Source: Athripsodes cinereus
Lineage: Eukaryota; Arthropoda; Insecta; Trichoptera; Leptoceridae
DNA length: 64,000 nt
Assembly: GCA_947579605.1 (NCBI GenBank)
Contig: OX388314.1
Coordinates: forward strand, 18,783,982-18,847,981
Direction of reading: 5' to 3'
A program made the translations under genes and the position numbers. Shown here piece after piece: positions 1 through 11,794 of this stretch; position 1 is the stretch's first letter, and each line of letters starts with the position of its first letter. Under the pieces are notes generated by a model. It was not told the DNA's origin. It worked only from the letters and a program-made list of their open reading frames with translations, and did not search any database.

Positions 1-372
1 TTGTCTACAACACTCTTCATGCATCCGCTCATTCTTCTAATATCCTCATTCTTCACTCTATCACGCAGCGTTTTACCAACCATTCTTCTCAACGATCGCA
101 TCTCTACTGCATTTATTCCACTTTCGTCCTTCTTCAACCACGTCCATGTCTCGCTTGCATAATATAACTTATTATGTTAGTGATGGTACCAGAATGGTAT
201 TGTGTACCAGCATTTTAGCCATGTTCGACACATTGCCATTGCTGACAATCGGTCGATGTGCACCGTTCACTCTTGCACCAGCCACTTTCCTTCTTTCAAT
301 GTCCCTATCGCATCTTCCATCCCTCGCAAACATACTTTCCAAATATACATATTCGCTTACTTGCTCCAAATA
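1..372 (-). mobile_element. Non-LTR retrotransposon fragment, RT C-terminal region (family D)
   Basis: Minus-strand reading gives pieces of the C-terminal part of an endonuclease/reverse-transcriptase polyprotein, including a stretch like VYLESMFARDGRCDRDIERR and then MLVHNTIL. The same order of motifs occurs in the copies at 14085-14860 and 50633-51010. The frame is broken several times, and the 3' end lies outside the window. It is a dead 5'-truncated copy; the clade is not certain. Confidence 0.7.
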
Positions 373-599
373 TTTGTCGCCAACTTTTATTTCGCAAATT
401 GTTTTTTCATTCCCTCTTTCATGAAATATATAGTGAAATTGGATACTATACTAACTCGAATTTCAGAACACCAGATATAATATTTCAGTAACGCGCGGCG
501 CCTGTTATTTATATAATTTATATCGGTAACCATCGTGTCGTTCATCAACAGCGTAGCATAGCAAATACACAATTTCCCTGAGGAATTTCGAAAACTATA

Positions 600-781
600 A
601 TAATATAAAATATAAAAAACACTGTTTTATGTTTCACATTTATGTATACCAAAGTATACTACAATTACGCTAAACGCTAGCGCTTTCACCAATATATTGG
701 CATCATCAGGGCGTAATTGTAGTATATTTTGGTATACATAAATGTGAAACATAAAACAGTGTTTTTTATATTTTATATAAT
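600..781 (-). repeat. Foldback element with hammerhead ribozyme at its apex
   Basis: Two nearly perfect inverted arms of about 65-70 bp (about 600-670 and 711-781) flank a 40-nt centre. On the minus strand the centre reads as a hammerhead ribozyme core, so the long hairpin is the extended helix I of the ribozyme. It contains no protein-coding sequence. It could be an inverted terminal remnant of a Penelope-like retroelement, or a MITE that captured the motif. Confidence 0.75.
668..713 (-). ncRNA. Hammerhead ribozyme motif
   Basis: Read on the minus strand: CTGATGA at 709-703, an extra U, helix II GCCAAT/ATTGGT with a short AU loop, then GAA (687-685). Helix III follows (AGCGC...GCGTT, near-palindromic, containing a G.U pair), then U and the predicted cleavage site near 672/671. 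Helix I is ACGC/GCGT extended by the long foldback arms, with one A.C mismatch next to the core. Core order and residues match type I hammerheads. Activity is unproven; the mismatch and the extra U before helix II may weaken it. Confidence 0.6.
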
Positions 782-1071
782 TAAAATGTTGTTTCACAAT
801 GTCAACACTGAAACATTAAATTTAACGAAAACTATAATTTTAATTTTGACATTTCAAACTAAGTTTTTTTTTATGAAATCTGCGTTCAAAGAAGACCATT
901 TCAAAAAAAAATTGTGTATAAAAATTGTTATATCATAGAAAAATCAAAGGTGAGCAACTTGAGAGCAAATGTTATTTGTCTGGTAAAAGTATTTAAAAGC
1001 TATAAATTATTATTTTATACACTGCAGAATCATAACTTTATGTCAAAAATATTTCAAACAAAATTTCTAAC

Positions 1072-1248
1072 ATGTGTCGCAACACTCTGCGACATTTTAG
1101 AGTGGTTTTCAACTTCTCAAAGTTAAAACGAGATTTAGAAATGGTTAGAAAACTCTTTAAGAGCAACAATTGTCCTAAGTATCCGTACATAGCCCTGCCA
1201 CTACAGTATAGACGACAGACGCCAGTGGAAATAATTGAACCCGCACAT
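1072..1248 (+). CDS. Unidentified gene, 5' coding exon (partial)
   Basis: An open frame runs from an ATG at 1072 (a second in-frame ATG lies at 1141) to codon CAT at 1246-1248, followed directly by a strong donor GTGAGT. The peptide is basic at first (KLKRDLEMVRKLFK), then reads NCPKYPYIALPLQYRRQ and ends TPVEIIEPAH. The frame stays open upstream only to 1036, so this may be the first coding exon; an acceptor inside it (cattttag at about 1101) cannot be excluded. The exon ends in phase 0, which fits the phase-0 exon at 7067-7186. I do not recognise the family. Low-complexity bias is absent, which argues for real coding sequence, but it rests on composition and splice sites only. Confidence 0.5.
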
Positions 1249-4200
1249 GTGAGTAATAGTTTGAAGGCAACAGGTTTATGTATTTCAATTATTTTATAAC
1301 TCGGTTTCGGAGAATATCAGATACAGTGTTGTTAGGTAATTAAAATATTATAGTTACGAATTGTTTTTGTCTCCAGAGATTTTGTTTCAATTTATCTATT
1401 TCAATACTTAATATTAACATCAAATCTTTCGTCATGAAATAAATCAGTCTCGGGATAATTTTTCAGTAAGTTATTAAAAATGTAGGTATCGTCGTATTAA
1501 CGTATTAACATACACATGATACAAAATTTATATCTTAGTTTTGGATTTTTTTAAATTATGTCAATTGTCCACATGTGTGAGCGTGTGTTATGTTATGATT
1601 AAATAAAGTAGGGAAAATAACTTACTAATTAGTAACTGAAGTAAAGAAAATTGAGCGCTGAGACAATGTAAGGTGAAAACTGGCTCAGTCCAGTACGGGT
1701 ACGGGCTCATGCCCAGTTAGGTAGACATTAGTGACTTATCTTTTAAAAACTGTTTTGTAAATAAAATAAATAAATAAATATTTATTTAAGTACATATGGA
1801 TAAAATATAAGTACCTACTTAATAAAGTATGCGCTCATTTTTCGGTCATATTATGACAAAGTCCTAGATGATCCCTTTTGACGGCACCCACACTATTGTA
1901 TCAGCAAAGGTAGATCGATGAGAATTTAAAGAAATAACTCAATTGGTACATAATTCGGCTAACTGAAAAACATATTTTGTATTGAAACTACAAGAAGCAC
2001 TAAAATATAAAATATGAAAATTACAAAATAAGTCCAATTTCGCCAAATTATTCAATATTTCTTTTGGTTCATATTATGAAGCTCATATTACCCAACATTC
2101 CATCGAAAACCAAACATGATTTTGCTTTATAAGAGAACTAGGTATTATGGTTAAATTTACAAGACAATCTCAGTTGTTCTTATACGTAATATCCGTTCAC
2201 GTATTTCCATTCCATCCAGCGTAATCCTACTGCGATGTTTTTGCTTAAGCACGGATAGGTTTTCTAGTCGTAACCGCAGCTGCTGAATCTTGTTATGTCG
2301 ACGGTATGACCACTACTAACAACATTCTGGTATTAGATACCATATACAATTTCACCCACTCTGACTGTATATTAATATTATAATAGATACATTTTCAACT
2401 GACCTCTCTCAGCTTAGATTTGGTTACGAATGGTACAATATACATACATACTATATACGAGAGAGTTCAAATCTAAACGCGATCTGAAACACCGTCTGTA
2501 AATCGCTAACATCATGATAAATTCAATCGCTGAAAAACCATAGAAACACTTTATAATATTACAAAATATTAGAAACTAAACATATAGGTGTTTTGTTGAA
2601 TAAAATATAGCAAAACGATGATATATTTCAATTTACTAAAAACCTTTTTAAAATTTCAACATACAAAAGTACGGACATAGGTATTATAAATTATAAGGAG
2701 ACGATAAAAATTCGATCCATTAACTTGATACATACGTGAAATTTTAACTATATAACTACATAATACGAGTATAATAACAGTTATATTGAATAATACAACA
2801 TTATGATACTTGATTCACTTACATGGGTCTGCCTTACCCAGTACCCAATACCCAGCAGTATGAATTACTAAGAAATATCATAAATATAGACGAACCTTCA
2901 TCGTTACTTTTTTTCTATAAATATTTACGTAATGGAGGTGTAATAAAAAAGCAATAATAATAATTCCAGTAATCGTGGCTTACAAAAGAAGCGATATTAT
3001 TATTATTATTATTAAATACCTACTTGAGAATGATGAGGGTTGCTTGGTAAGTTCTGAAAAATAATTCAGCATAATAATAATAACCTGATACCTACTAGAG
3101 GGTTACTTCTGACTCCGTGTCAGTCTAAAGCCTTGTCAAGTAAACGCAAACACAAACGTAAACATAAACGCCAAATTGTTTTATCTGAAGAATAGCAAAT
3201 ATCTTACAAAAGTAAATTTTTAAGATCTTCAGTTAGATTCTCAAGTATGTGGAATCCGCAGATTATTTTAAAGAATAGCGTATTAATTTCCCATATTTAA
3301 AATAGTATATATATAGGTATTTGATCCGTGTCATGAGTAGCCCCACTGAAATCTTGTATTTGGTATTAATATCTCGAGAAATAATAATATAATAATTTGA
3401 TTAAAAATATTTCATGTTGAATTACTTTCATTGTGGTTGCGCAGTTGGTGACGATTCAATGCCCATTCCATTGCGCTCTATTGAAACTGATTTCGTACCA
3501 TTGAAAACGAGATTCATTCACTCAACTCACTGCATGTGTTCAAATATTCAAGTAGAGTGTACAGACATTACAGTTTTTTCATCATTTTAGGAATAGGAAT
3601 GTATTCATGCGCACGTAGTTATTCACTATTGTGGTCCAATTGATACGATTCATGTATGTACATGTGAAAATCACACATGCATATTTATATGTACTTATTT
3701 TTATGTAGGTACATACTTATATGTACATGAAAATAAGTAGGTACATATAAGTAAAATATAAAAATATTTTAGGCACTAGAGTTTTCAGAAAGTCAAAGGT
3801 CTATAATAATTATAATAAGTCTACAAAACATAAAATTGAAAAATCTCTTCCTCTGGTTTTAACCAATATCTTAAAAAAAGCCAGAAGATTTCTCATATTA
3901 TAAAGCGGGTGTCATAAAACACGTCAATTACTTAGAATTATAGAGCCATATCACTTAGCAAGTATAGTCATACATAAAGATCTTACTATTTTTTTTATTT
4001 GCTTTTTTTTAATCTAATCAATTTATTCTACTATTTTTTGATGCTTTATCATATTTCATCTTTTATTCAATTTATACTGAATGGTTTGGAGCCACTTTTA
4101 TTTATTTTTTAAAATCATTGTCTATTTTTAAGTAACTTCTTTTGTTGTCGTTTTGTATTTTAATACTTGGTTTTTTATCATTACTTTAACTTTCTTTTAG

Positions 4201-5140
4201 CTATGTAAACATATTCGAATACAAATGTGCAATCTGTAAATGGGTTAATATGTTTGTATGTTGTAATATATTATATGTGTGTAAAACCTGTAGATGTGCC
4301 AATAAAATAAAATAAAAATAAAATAAAAAAAATAATTCAAATTAGATACTATTCTTTTTGTTAGATTACTGCTGGGTATTCTGTGAGTTATCACCAAGTT
4401 CGTAGTCTAGTTAAAACACTAAACCACTTCTAGCCATGAACACTAAACCATATTCTAAATTAATTTGTCCGTTTTTTTTATTTATTTAAAACCCCCATGT
4501 AAATCGGTAGTGTTTGGAGTCCGATGTGATATAAATTATTGCTTTCTAATTTGCATTCAGTAATCAGAAACGTCCTATCTAATGCCGCCGCACAACAAGG
4601 ATAAATGGAGAATCACAAATTAATGTTCAGAATTATAATGCGATCACACACATGTACGGACAGCGTTTATATTTACATAATATTATTATTATTCTTATAT
4701 ATACAAAACGAATAAAGCATTTTTTTCCATTTATTTTCCTACATCTGACATAGGGATAAATTATTCCAACAAATAAGAAATAATGTAGATTACAATACAA
4801 TATATTATACTTACAAAATTTTTGAGTTTTTTTTTTAATTTTAAAATTCTCGTCAGAAAATCTTTCATGGCATATAAAACAATGTCTTCAAGAACTATTT
4901 GAGATTGAGATATGTTTTTTTTTATAACAGTGTCAATATTTTTTTATTTATTATTTATTCAATAATAAAACAACAATACAATAATATTATATAGTAGACA
5001 AATATTATATTAGAATGCAATGGTATTTTTTTGTAATTTCCTCAGTCAGTAGTTGAGCCACTGGTATGAGAGGAAACAGTTTTTTTTAACATATAGGAAA
5101 TTTTGGACATGTTACAGGTGTCTATTGTCAGTGTTGAGTT
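1249..5140. other. AT-rich presumed intron, no gene seen
   Basis: Between the two plus-strand exons. It has a (TAAA)n run near 1765, an imperfect hairpin built from repeated TATGTACTTA/TAGGTACATA words at about 3680-3755, and a retroposon-like 3' end with AATAAAATAAAAT repeats at about 4300-4335. I see no supported coding sequence here. Confidence 0.5.
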
Positions 5141-5720
5141 TTAATGTCCTTGCGCATCTTTTAATTCTTCTTTTGAAAATTTTAAGACTCCTAGCATCCT
5201 TCAAACATGCTGTAGACTGTTGAATAATTTGATGGATGTATGGAGGAATCCATTACGCCTTCTATTTGTTCTCGGGAGGGTGGTTCGTAGGTGGTTCTGT
5301 CTCGTGTTGTGGGTGTGTATTTCAGTGTTTGTGGTTAGTTTCAGGTCTGATTTTATTAGATTATTCTTTATTTTATAGAGGTGTTTGGCTTTTTCAACAA
5401 AGATAATTTCTTCTAAGTTTAATTCTTGAGTTATTTTGTAAAGGTCAGTTGTTCTAGTTAGTCTATGCAGTCCAAAGATTACTTTCAGTGCTTTGTTTAA
5501 AAGTCTTTGCATTATTGTTAAATTATGGGAACTGCTATGGGCCCATGCTAAAATGCCATATGTAATATGAGGTAGTATAAAAGAGTTGTAAATTATATGC
5601 TAATCTTCTTATCGAATAGATCCCTACGCCTTAGCACTCCAACAATATGTGAAAGTTTTTCTATTTTATTTTTTATGTGGATCGTCCAGTCCAGTTTGTC
5701 ATCAAGATAGAGTCCTAAGT
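5141..5720 (-). mobile_element. Non-LTR retrotransposon fragment, RT C-terminal end
   Basis: The minus strand encodes about 104 residues starting MQRLLNKALKVIFGLH, preceded in another frame by a motif like ILAWAHSSSHNL, and ending NSLQHV. A motif of the YGI.AWG...L..LQ..ALR type followed by a helical tail is typical of the C-terminal end of jockey/R1-like reverse transcriptases. The frame is broken and the copy is 5'-truncated. Confidence 0.55.
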
Positions 5721-6609
5721 ATTATGTTAAGATTGATATTATCTTTTCAAATTTGTGTACTACAATACGTCTTGTGATATTTGTCATATTTTTCATATGC
5801 TAGATTCGCTCACAAAATTTCCAATGGAATATCATAATTTATTTATTTCTACAGATGTTTTACTGACATCAAGGTTTCCTGAAAAAAAAAGTTAGATAAT
5901 GTTATGAGAGTGGATAATAAAGTAATTTTCGCCATTTGTAGAAACAAGTTGGTAAAGTTTATCGATTAGTCTGTGACAAACTCCATTAATGGTAATACGA
6001 AGTTAAGGTTTTGGTTACAGGACCAACGCAAGATTCCATTGAAAGGATACGCATTCAGGACATGTCCTTATGTAACATGATGAGGGTTGATTCTTACTTA
6101 ACATGGATAAGATGTGTGGTATTAGTTTCCAAGTAATTCGTTTTAGGTCACTCGCTTCGAGCGGAGTTGAGGAAATTTCATTTCCTAGGGATCTTTCTCT
6201 TTCTGCCCACACGTACACAATGTGCCAACGTAAGTACATCTATACTGAAACTAAAGCCTACATACTACATCCATACATTATCACTAATGCATTAGTAATA
6301 AGTATTCCGACAACATTGATCTCTCTATCTATCCTTTCACTCACCCCTCAATCTTTTTTCTATCATCGCCTACATCTCATGTATAATTCATCACCATGTT
6401 TATACCTACTCAATAAAGAAGCAACATCTAAACTTTTATTGTCATATTTTTTACAAGTTTTGTTCTTGTTTTTTAAATGTTGTAAAATGTATTGTGTAAT
6501 ACACGTACTTTATTTGATATTTTCTCGGTAATTGAAAAACGGCACACGATATAAAGATCAATTAAGTGTCCAAAAAAATTTTTTTTTATTGATAACTTTT
6601 AAGATTTTT

Positions 6610-6732
6610 GGGTTAGTTGAAAGATATCGCCTCCCTGCGATAAACTCATTATGCCAAATTATTCGTTTATACCGTGTAGTAACCAAATATTTATCCAAAC
6701 ATTTTGTACAATAAAGTTTATTATTATTATTA
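6610..6732 (+). mobile_element. LINE 3' tail remnant (tail family T)
   Basis: Shares GGTTAGTTGAAAGATATCGC, then GCGATAAACTC, and an AATAAAGTTTATTATTATT ending with 9453-9610 and 51580-51710. Only the 3' untranslated tail is present, as expected for a heavily 5'-truncated non-LTR insertion. Confidence 0.6.
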
Positions 6733-7066
6733 TACTCTTCTTTGAGTTCTCAAAATGTCAAAACTAATAAATATAGAGCTATATGACCATATAGTATTGA
6801 AGATTGTAAGCACACACAATCATTAGTTTTTACATTATAGGTATCAGTCTATTCAGCCACTTACATCATAAAATATATCTAGTTTGTAATAAACTCAATT
6901 TCTTCCAATTAAAATATTCAAAATAATTACGGTTTACATATGTAATATAAAAAATAAATGGTTATCTTAATTATAAGTAATGTGTAAATTTTCTTACAAT
7001 GCATAGGTATATGTTTTACTGAATAAAAACGTCATAATCTTCATAGATGTTTATTCCTTATTTTAG

Positions 7067-7186
7067 TTCGTGAAAGGTGATGCCAGAGATATTGACACGG
7101 TTAATGGAGAAATGAAGTTGGATGAAAATTTCTTTCAGGAATTTAATAAAGGACCCGACGGATCAGTTTTCTGCACACGGGATGCG
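7067..7186 (+). CDS. Unidentified gene, internal coding exon
   Basis: Exactly 120 nt (40 codons) lie between an acceptor (ttattttag) and a donor (GTAAAT). The exon begins and ends in phase 0, matching the phase-0 donor at 1248/1249. The peptide begins FVKGDARDIDTVNGEMKLDE, continues with FFQEFNKGPDGSV and ends FCTRDA; it is hydrophilic and acidic and does not resemble a transposon protein. Spliced to the exon at 1072-1248 it gives 99 continuous codons ending in an open frame. I could not find the following exon in this window. The frame stays open past the donor for about 39 codons of low-quality hydrophobic sequence, which I take as intron. Function unknown. Confidence 0.55.
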
Positions 7187-7737
7187 GTAAATAATTTATG
7201 TGTTTCTTTTCTTATATTATGTCTACACCTTCTTCACCATTTTCTTGTTCCATTTTTCGCCCATTTTCTCAGAGTCGTTTTCGTTTTTCTTCTATCATCG
7301 TAGATTATTATGAGGAAGGTGCTATATAAATAAATTATCATTGTGTTTCCTACGAAAATGAAAAAGTGAAAATGTTTTATTCACCACTATACGAGTAGAG
7401 TCTAGTGTAAGATTGTATCACAGATTAAAATTATTTCAGAATCGCCTTCCTAAACTACATTTGGAAATATTTCAACTACAATTTGAAATGAAATTAGTAT
7501 TATCCATTTAGAGCAAACGCTCTATAAACATATGCCAATATAGTAATCTATTTACTAGACTTTGTAGGTACTTGTATTACTTACTTATTTATGCAGCTAT
7601 TACTGTCCACTCCTGAACATAAGCCTCCCCCATATGTTTATTATTATACTCATATTACACACAATGAATATTCTTCTAAAATTCCTATCTGGTAATTTCT
7701 TAAAAGGCCTTAAATTTAAAAGAACATTATTTAATTC
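7187..7737. other. AT-rich sequence, no gene seen
   Basis: Presumed intron or intergenic DNA. A (T)TTTTC-rich stretch directly after 7200 is the only compositional feature. Confidence 0.4.
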
Positions 7738-7872
7738 AGCGATGAGATAGGTGTGCCACTTATCCTGAATGGGTTAATTTTTTATGTGATGGAGAGAATG
7801 ACTTTCAAGCTGTTACTAATACTAGATGCAGTTATTCCACTGGCTACCCTACTTGTGGAAGATCTGATTATG
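7738..7872 (+). repeat. Dispersed repeat R, copy 1
   Basis: Carries the family signature: GCGATGAG, a CATCCTGAATG-like block, AATTTTTT, a purine-rich AGAGGAYGRCTT block, TTACATGCAG, then GGCTACCCYACTTGTGG. Unclassified; no coding capacity. Confidence 0.55.
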
Positions 7873-8589
7873 GTATGAATAAATTAATGAATTAACTGAT
7901 ACATAAGAAGGAATATATAAATTGAAGTATTCGCAAATGAGAAGTTTGTGATATTTTTCCGTTAGAAAAACTTATACTTACTTAAGTATGATAGAATTTC
8001 TTTGTTTGAATTGATGAAACTTTTTCACTACAGCTATTATTGTTCGTAATGAACGTGGTAAGAGAAATTATTTTTCAAGTAGTGGAGATGATATAAGAAA
8101 ATTATAACATAGAGCTTAGTAAGTCCCTACGATCATAATAATGTAATGATGATGAGAATGATGGCGCACATTTTTTCACGAGAAGGATCTCACATAAGAC
8201 TTGGATCATTAATTTGATGAAATTTAGCCGTGGAAATGTGCCAAATAACACAACAAGTGAAAAAATAAAATACCGACCCTTAATCCTCTTACCGAACATT
8301 ATATAAAATGTATTTCATATTACGTCTTCTATTGTACAGCCTCAATACTGTAACGTTGCATTATAAATAAAAATTAAATCAGGTAATAATAACTAGACAA
8401 TTTTTTTTAAGATGTGCCGTTTTGAGGAAAAAACCACCGCAAGGGTCCAATCAAGAATCATAACATCTCCTGAACAATAGGGCCTTTTACCCTGCCTTCA
8501 ACATCCCAATTATTAATAAATACTATCTTAATAAATCTAATGATTTTGTGTTTGGAAATTGGAAATTCATTATTAACGTATAATTAAAT
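7873..8589. other. No gene or element recognised
   Basis: AT-rich. Several short open frames occur, none with splice sites or family resemblance. Confidence 0.4.
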
Positions 8590-8634
8590 ATTTTTTATTT
8601 AAACACTGTATACTTTCCAAATTAAATTTATTCA

Positions 8635-8679
8635 CCTCAAACGTTTTCGCCGAGGCTTCTGCTTGGCATCATCAGGAGT
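8635..8679 (-). ncRNA. Hammerhead ribozyme motif, left arm
   Basis: Minus strand: helix I CTC/GAG, CTGATGA at 8675-8669, helix II GCC/GGC with an inner GC-AGAA-GC loop, GAA, palindromic helix III AACGTT, then U and the predicted cleavage before GAGG. It is the mirror of the right-arm copy but has one helix I mismatch. Confidence 0.6.
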
Positions 8680-8718
8680 TCTAATTAGTTAAAGTCAGAT
8701 GAACTTTAACTAATTAGT

Positions 8719-8763
8719 CCTCCTGATGATGCCAAGCAGAAGCCTCGGCGAAAACGTTTGAGG
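8719..8763 (+). ncRNA. Hammerhead ribozyme motif, right arm (best copy)
   Basis: Plus strand: helix I CCTC (8719-8722), CTGATGA (8723-8729), an extra U, helix II GCC (8731-8733) with GGC (8747-8749), GAA (8750-8752), helix III AACGTT (8753-8758), U at 8759, then GAGG (8760-8763) pairing perfectly with CCTC. Predicted cleavage is between 8759 and 8760. A self-complementary helix III without a real loop would favour dimer folding, as described for hammerheads in Penelope-like elements. Confidence 0.68.
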
Positions 8764-9452
8764 TGAATAAATTTAATTTGGAAAGTATACAGTATGTACC
8801 TAAATAAAAATACTATCTTCTCCGTCAAAGAACAGGTGCCTCACCTTTTTCTGTCAGTTTTCTAGTGTCCAAAATTTGTGGATTTCCAAAAGAATGAAGC
8901 GTATAATTTACTTCAGCTTTATTTCATATAAATGAAGTGAACATTGAAATAAAACTTCACAATTACCTATGTATTTCTATTTACTGAATGGTACATATCT
9001 ACTCTATTCGTTTGACATATTGGTAAATAAATCACTTTATACGCGTCAATGAATCAAATAAATACACCGTGAATAGAATAACAAGATACATTTAATAGGT
9101 TACCTACTATAGTAGATACGAGTAGGTATCTAAATCTATTTTACCTTTATTCCTCATACCTATAGAATATTTTCTATATAGAAGTGAGTGATTTATATAA
9201 ATTAGAGATGCAACGAATATTCGGCAACTATTCGGTATTCTGCCTATTCGGCAACATTTTTACTATTCAGCCGAATACCAAATATTTAGTCTATTATTCG
9301 GTATTCTGCCGAATAGTTTAAATGTAAAACTGGAAGGAACTAATAGCTTGTAGATTGTTGCTATTTCATTGTCAGCTGCAGATGCATAATTATTAATCCT
9401 GAAATATCTAATTAATTAATTAAATTTGATATGGAGTGAAACAACATTATAT

Positions 9453-9610
9453 TTGGGTTAGTTGGAAGAGATCGCGCCTTTGCGATAAACTCGCCCTCTG
9501 TAGCCCTATATTGATTGTATTTAATTTGAATGTATAGGTACCTTTTATGTAATTGTTTTTAATTAATGTAGGTACAGTAAAGAATGAATAAATAAATATA
9601 TTATTATTGT
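9453..9610 (+). mobile_element. LINE 3' tail remnant (tail family T)
   Basis: Contains GGGTTAGTTGGAAGAGATCG and GCGATAAACTCGCC, ending in AATAAATAAATATATTATTATT. It is inserted within the left part of the outer hAT-like element. Confidence 0.6.
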
Positions 9611-10707
9611 TAGATGTTGGAATGTTGGTTGGATGTTGGATGAATAATGTTGGAACACAAATTTTTTGAAAAAATGTACCGCGCTGCAAGTCTAGTACAT
9701 ATGTCTAGTGATGTGAGAAGAGATAATTCTCCAAAGAAATTTCTCGAGAACGAGAAATTTCTCCGAGAATTTCTCCTCTGATGGAAGAGAAATTTCTCTT
9801 CATAATTTTTCTTAGTGGTATTATGACCATTCGCCCAGTAGGTTCGCAGCCAACCTGATTGATCCAAAAATTTGTGGGGCTGATTAAGGCCCAAATCAGC
9901 AGCCCTACTCCCGACACAATCTAAATGCGATCTAATCTTGTTTGCATCTTAAAATGGCGAATTGGTACTTTTGAACACGGTCTAAATCTAATATTTAAGA
10001 CCGATCTAGTTTGATGTCTTAAAAATTCGTTAAGATCTTAATATTTGTATGAAATCGGTACTCTTGAAACAAAGTTGTCAAGGCCGATCTTAATACCGGT
10101 CTAGTATAGCGATCTAGTAGCTGTCAAAACTTAAGATTGCCGTGAAGGTACATTTTAGCAATCTAAAAGTCTTTTTCCATAGTTTTTCCATCTTTTTACA
10201 ACGCAAGATTGTTTATTTTTTAGAATAATATTTATTTTAGTATATTTCTAATACTTTTTTCCTATCTTGCTGTGTTTTTTACGCAAATAAAATTTGGTGT
10301 CGATTGATAGTTTTGTCCGAGTCACTTTTTTTGAAGTGTAACTGTGCGACTAGTTTTAAAACGTATAATGCATTGTGGAATTGTCGTGAACAGTGTATGT
10401 GTTGTTTATCTGACTACTGTCCTATATTCTCATTCATTGGAGGTATACAAGGCCTCCATCCTGTAACAGATGACGCTAAAACATGGATTCGGACCCCCTC
10501 GAGATTCAAGTCTAGCGGGCTAGAAGAAGATGAGTGAAAAATATTATTTCAAAACTACAACAACGACTCAACTGGATTGGCCATAACATCAGGCACCGGT
10601 GTGCTCATCACCATCGAGGAGGGCAAGACCATAGGCAGAAATGGTAAATGCCGACCAAGAAACACCTATATGGATTAAATGAGGACATGAATTGTGGTAC
10701 GTACATA

Positions 10708-11148
10708 GAATTAAAGGTTAATTTCTATAATAGGTTATCCAGTAGTACCCATTAGGAAAAGATATAAATTGATGATCATAGTTGTATTTTTTATTATTAT
10801 TATCGTTCACTGTATACCGTTACAAGATATTATAGAAGGGCTCAGATGGCAATATTGGGACAAGGGAATGATTCTCGCCCAGTGAATGCCATATTATTTA
10901 TGTAAATGCATAATTACGTCATGAAACTCAACTATGCAGAAAATAAATCATTATTAAGTTTAATCTGTACCCCTCCCCTAGCTCATATCCGAATGCCCCA
11001 CAATATCTTGTAACAGTGTACAGTGAAAGATAATAAAAATAAATACAACGATGGGTATAATATATCAACGGTATAGGTCATCAATATTGGTATATTTTCT
11101 AACTGGATGCTATTGGATAACCTATAGCAGAAATTCACCGAATTAAAG
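10708..11148. mobile_element. Foldback DNA element with 8-9 bp target duplication
   Basis: Imperfect inverted arms (about 10716-10835 and 10995-11139) begin GGTTAATTTCTATAATAGG, with the right arm's complement GGTGAATTTCTGCTATAGG. The flanks are direct repeats GAATTAAAG (10708-10716, 11140-11148). The centre includes TATACCGTTACAAGATATT and its mirror. Duplication size fits hAT or Mutator-like transposition; no transposase. Confidence 0.7.
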
Positions 11149-11153
11149 AGACT

Positions 11154-11272
11154 AATGTCCCATCCATCCTGAATGTTTTAATTTTTTGTTGGCACAAAGA
11201 GGACACCTTGGAAGTTTATTACATGCAGCTGGTCTGCTTGCCACCCCAGTTGTGAGATATGCTATAACGGTG
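11154..11272 (+). repeat. Dispersed repeat R, copy 2
   Basis: Good copy: CATCCTGAATGTTTTAATTT, TTGGCACAAAGAGGAC, TTACATGCAGCTGGTCTGCT, CCACCCCAGTTGTGAG. It abuts a tRNA-derived SINE at 11275. Confidence 0.6.
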
Positions 11273-11274
11273 TA

Positions 11275-11475
11275 GTCGGCCGGTGTGGCGTGGAGGTAAC
11301 GCTCTTGCCTTTGAGTCACGAGGTCCCGGGTTCGATTCCCGGCCAGGGCAGATTGAGGAATGACCTTTTTCAAATTGTCCTGGGTCTGGGTGTTACATGT
11401 ATATGTGTTTAGTGCATTGTATATGTGTGTATCGTCGCGTTAGTACCCATAATACAAGATTCATCTAAGTTTGTG
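11275..11475 (+). mobile_element. tRNA-derived SINE, family B copy 1
   Basis: The tRNA-like head has an A-box-like TGGCGTGGAGG and a perfect B box GGGTTCGATTCCC (11328-11340) closing a CCCGG/CCGGG T-arm. The body continues with CAAATTGTCCTGGGTCTGGG and ends near AGATTCATCTAAGTTTG, shared with 32111-32319. It is a SINE and not a functional tRNA, because no acceptor stem closes. Confidence 0.8.
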
Positions 11476-11794
11476 TTATGTGAAATATCTATGTGTGTTA
11501 TGTTATGTCTATACAAATGTCTTATGTCTATAGTAATGGTAGTAGTAAAGAGGCTAGCAGAAATTGGATGATATGAGAACTGATGTTCTTGAAACATCCA
11601 GGGGTAAAAGGTGGGAGTCCCTTTCTTAAATGTTGACTAGCATAAAATAGAGAGGAATGGAGAATAAATTCTAAATACTTTTTGCTTGTGTTACACAATA
11701 ATACATTATTTCCCCTTATTAAATAATATGTTTTGTTTACAGGTTATATTCGGATATTATTTAGTTAAAATATTCTTGGAATCATTCTCAACCG

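Larger units (their letters stand above)
8590..8811. repeat. Foldback element carrying two head-to-head hammerhead motifs
   Basis: Arms of about 100 bp (about 8590-8697 and 8700-8811) are inverted copies of each other around a centre of only a few bases. Both arms keep the block GATGATGCCAAGCAGAAGCC and the rest of a hammerhead core, so a ribozyme is encoded outward on each strand. The outer flanks differ by a 4-nt insertion on the right. No coding sequence. Confidence 0.8.

Noticed and set aside
10304..10537. 77-codon plus-strand frame with several cysteines
   Set aside because: Lies in the nested transposon zone, spacing of cysteines matches no zinc-finger pattern, and the reading frame has no support.
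11275..11350. tRNA gene
   Set aside because: A and B boxes are good but the acceptor stem does not close and the same body follows at 32111-32319; it is a SINE head.
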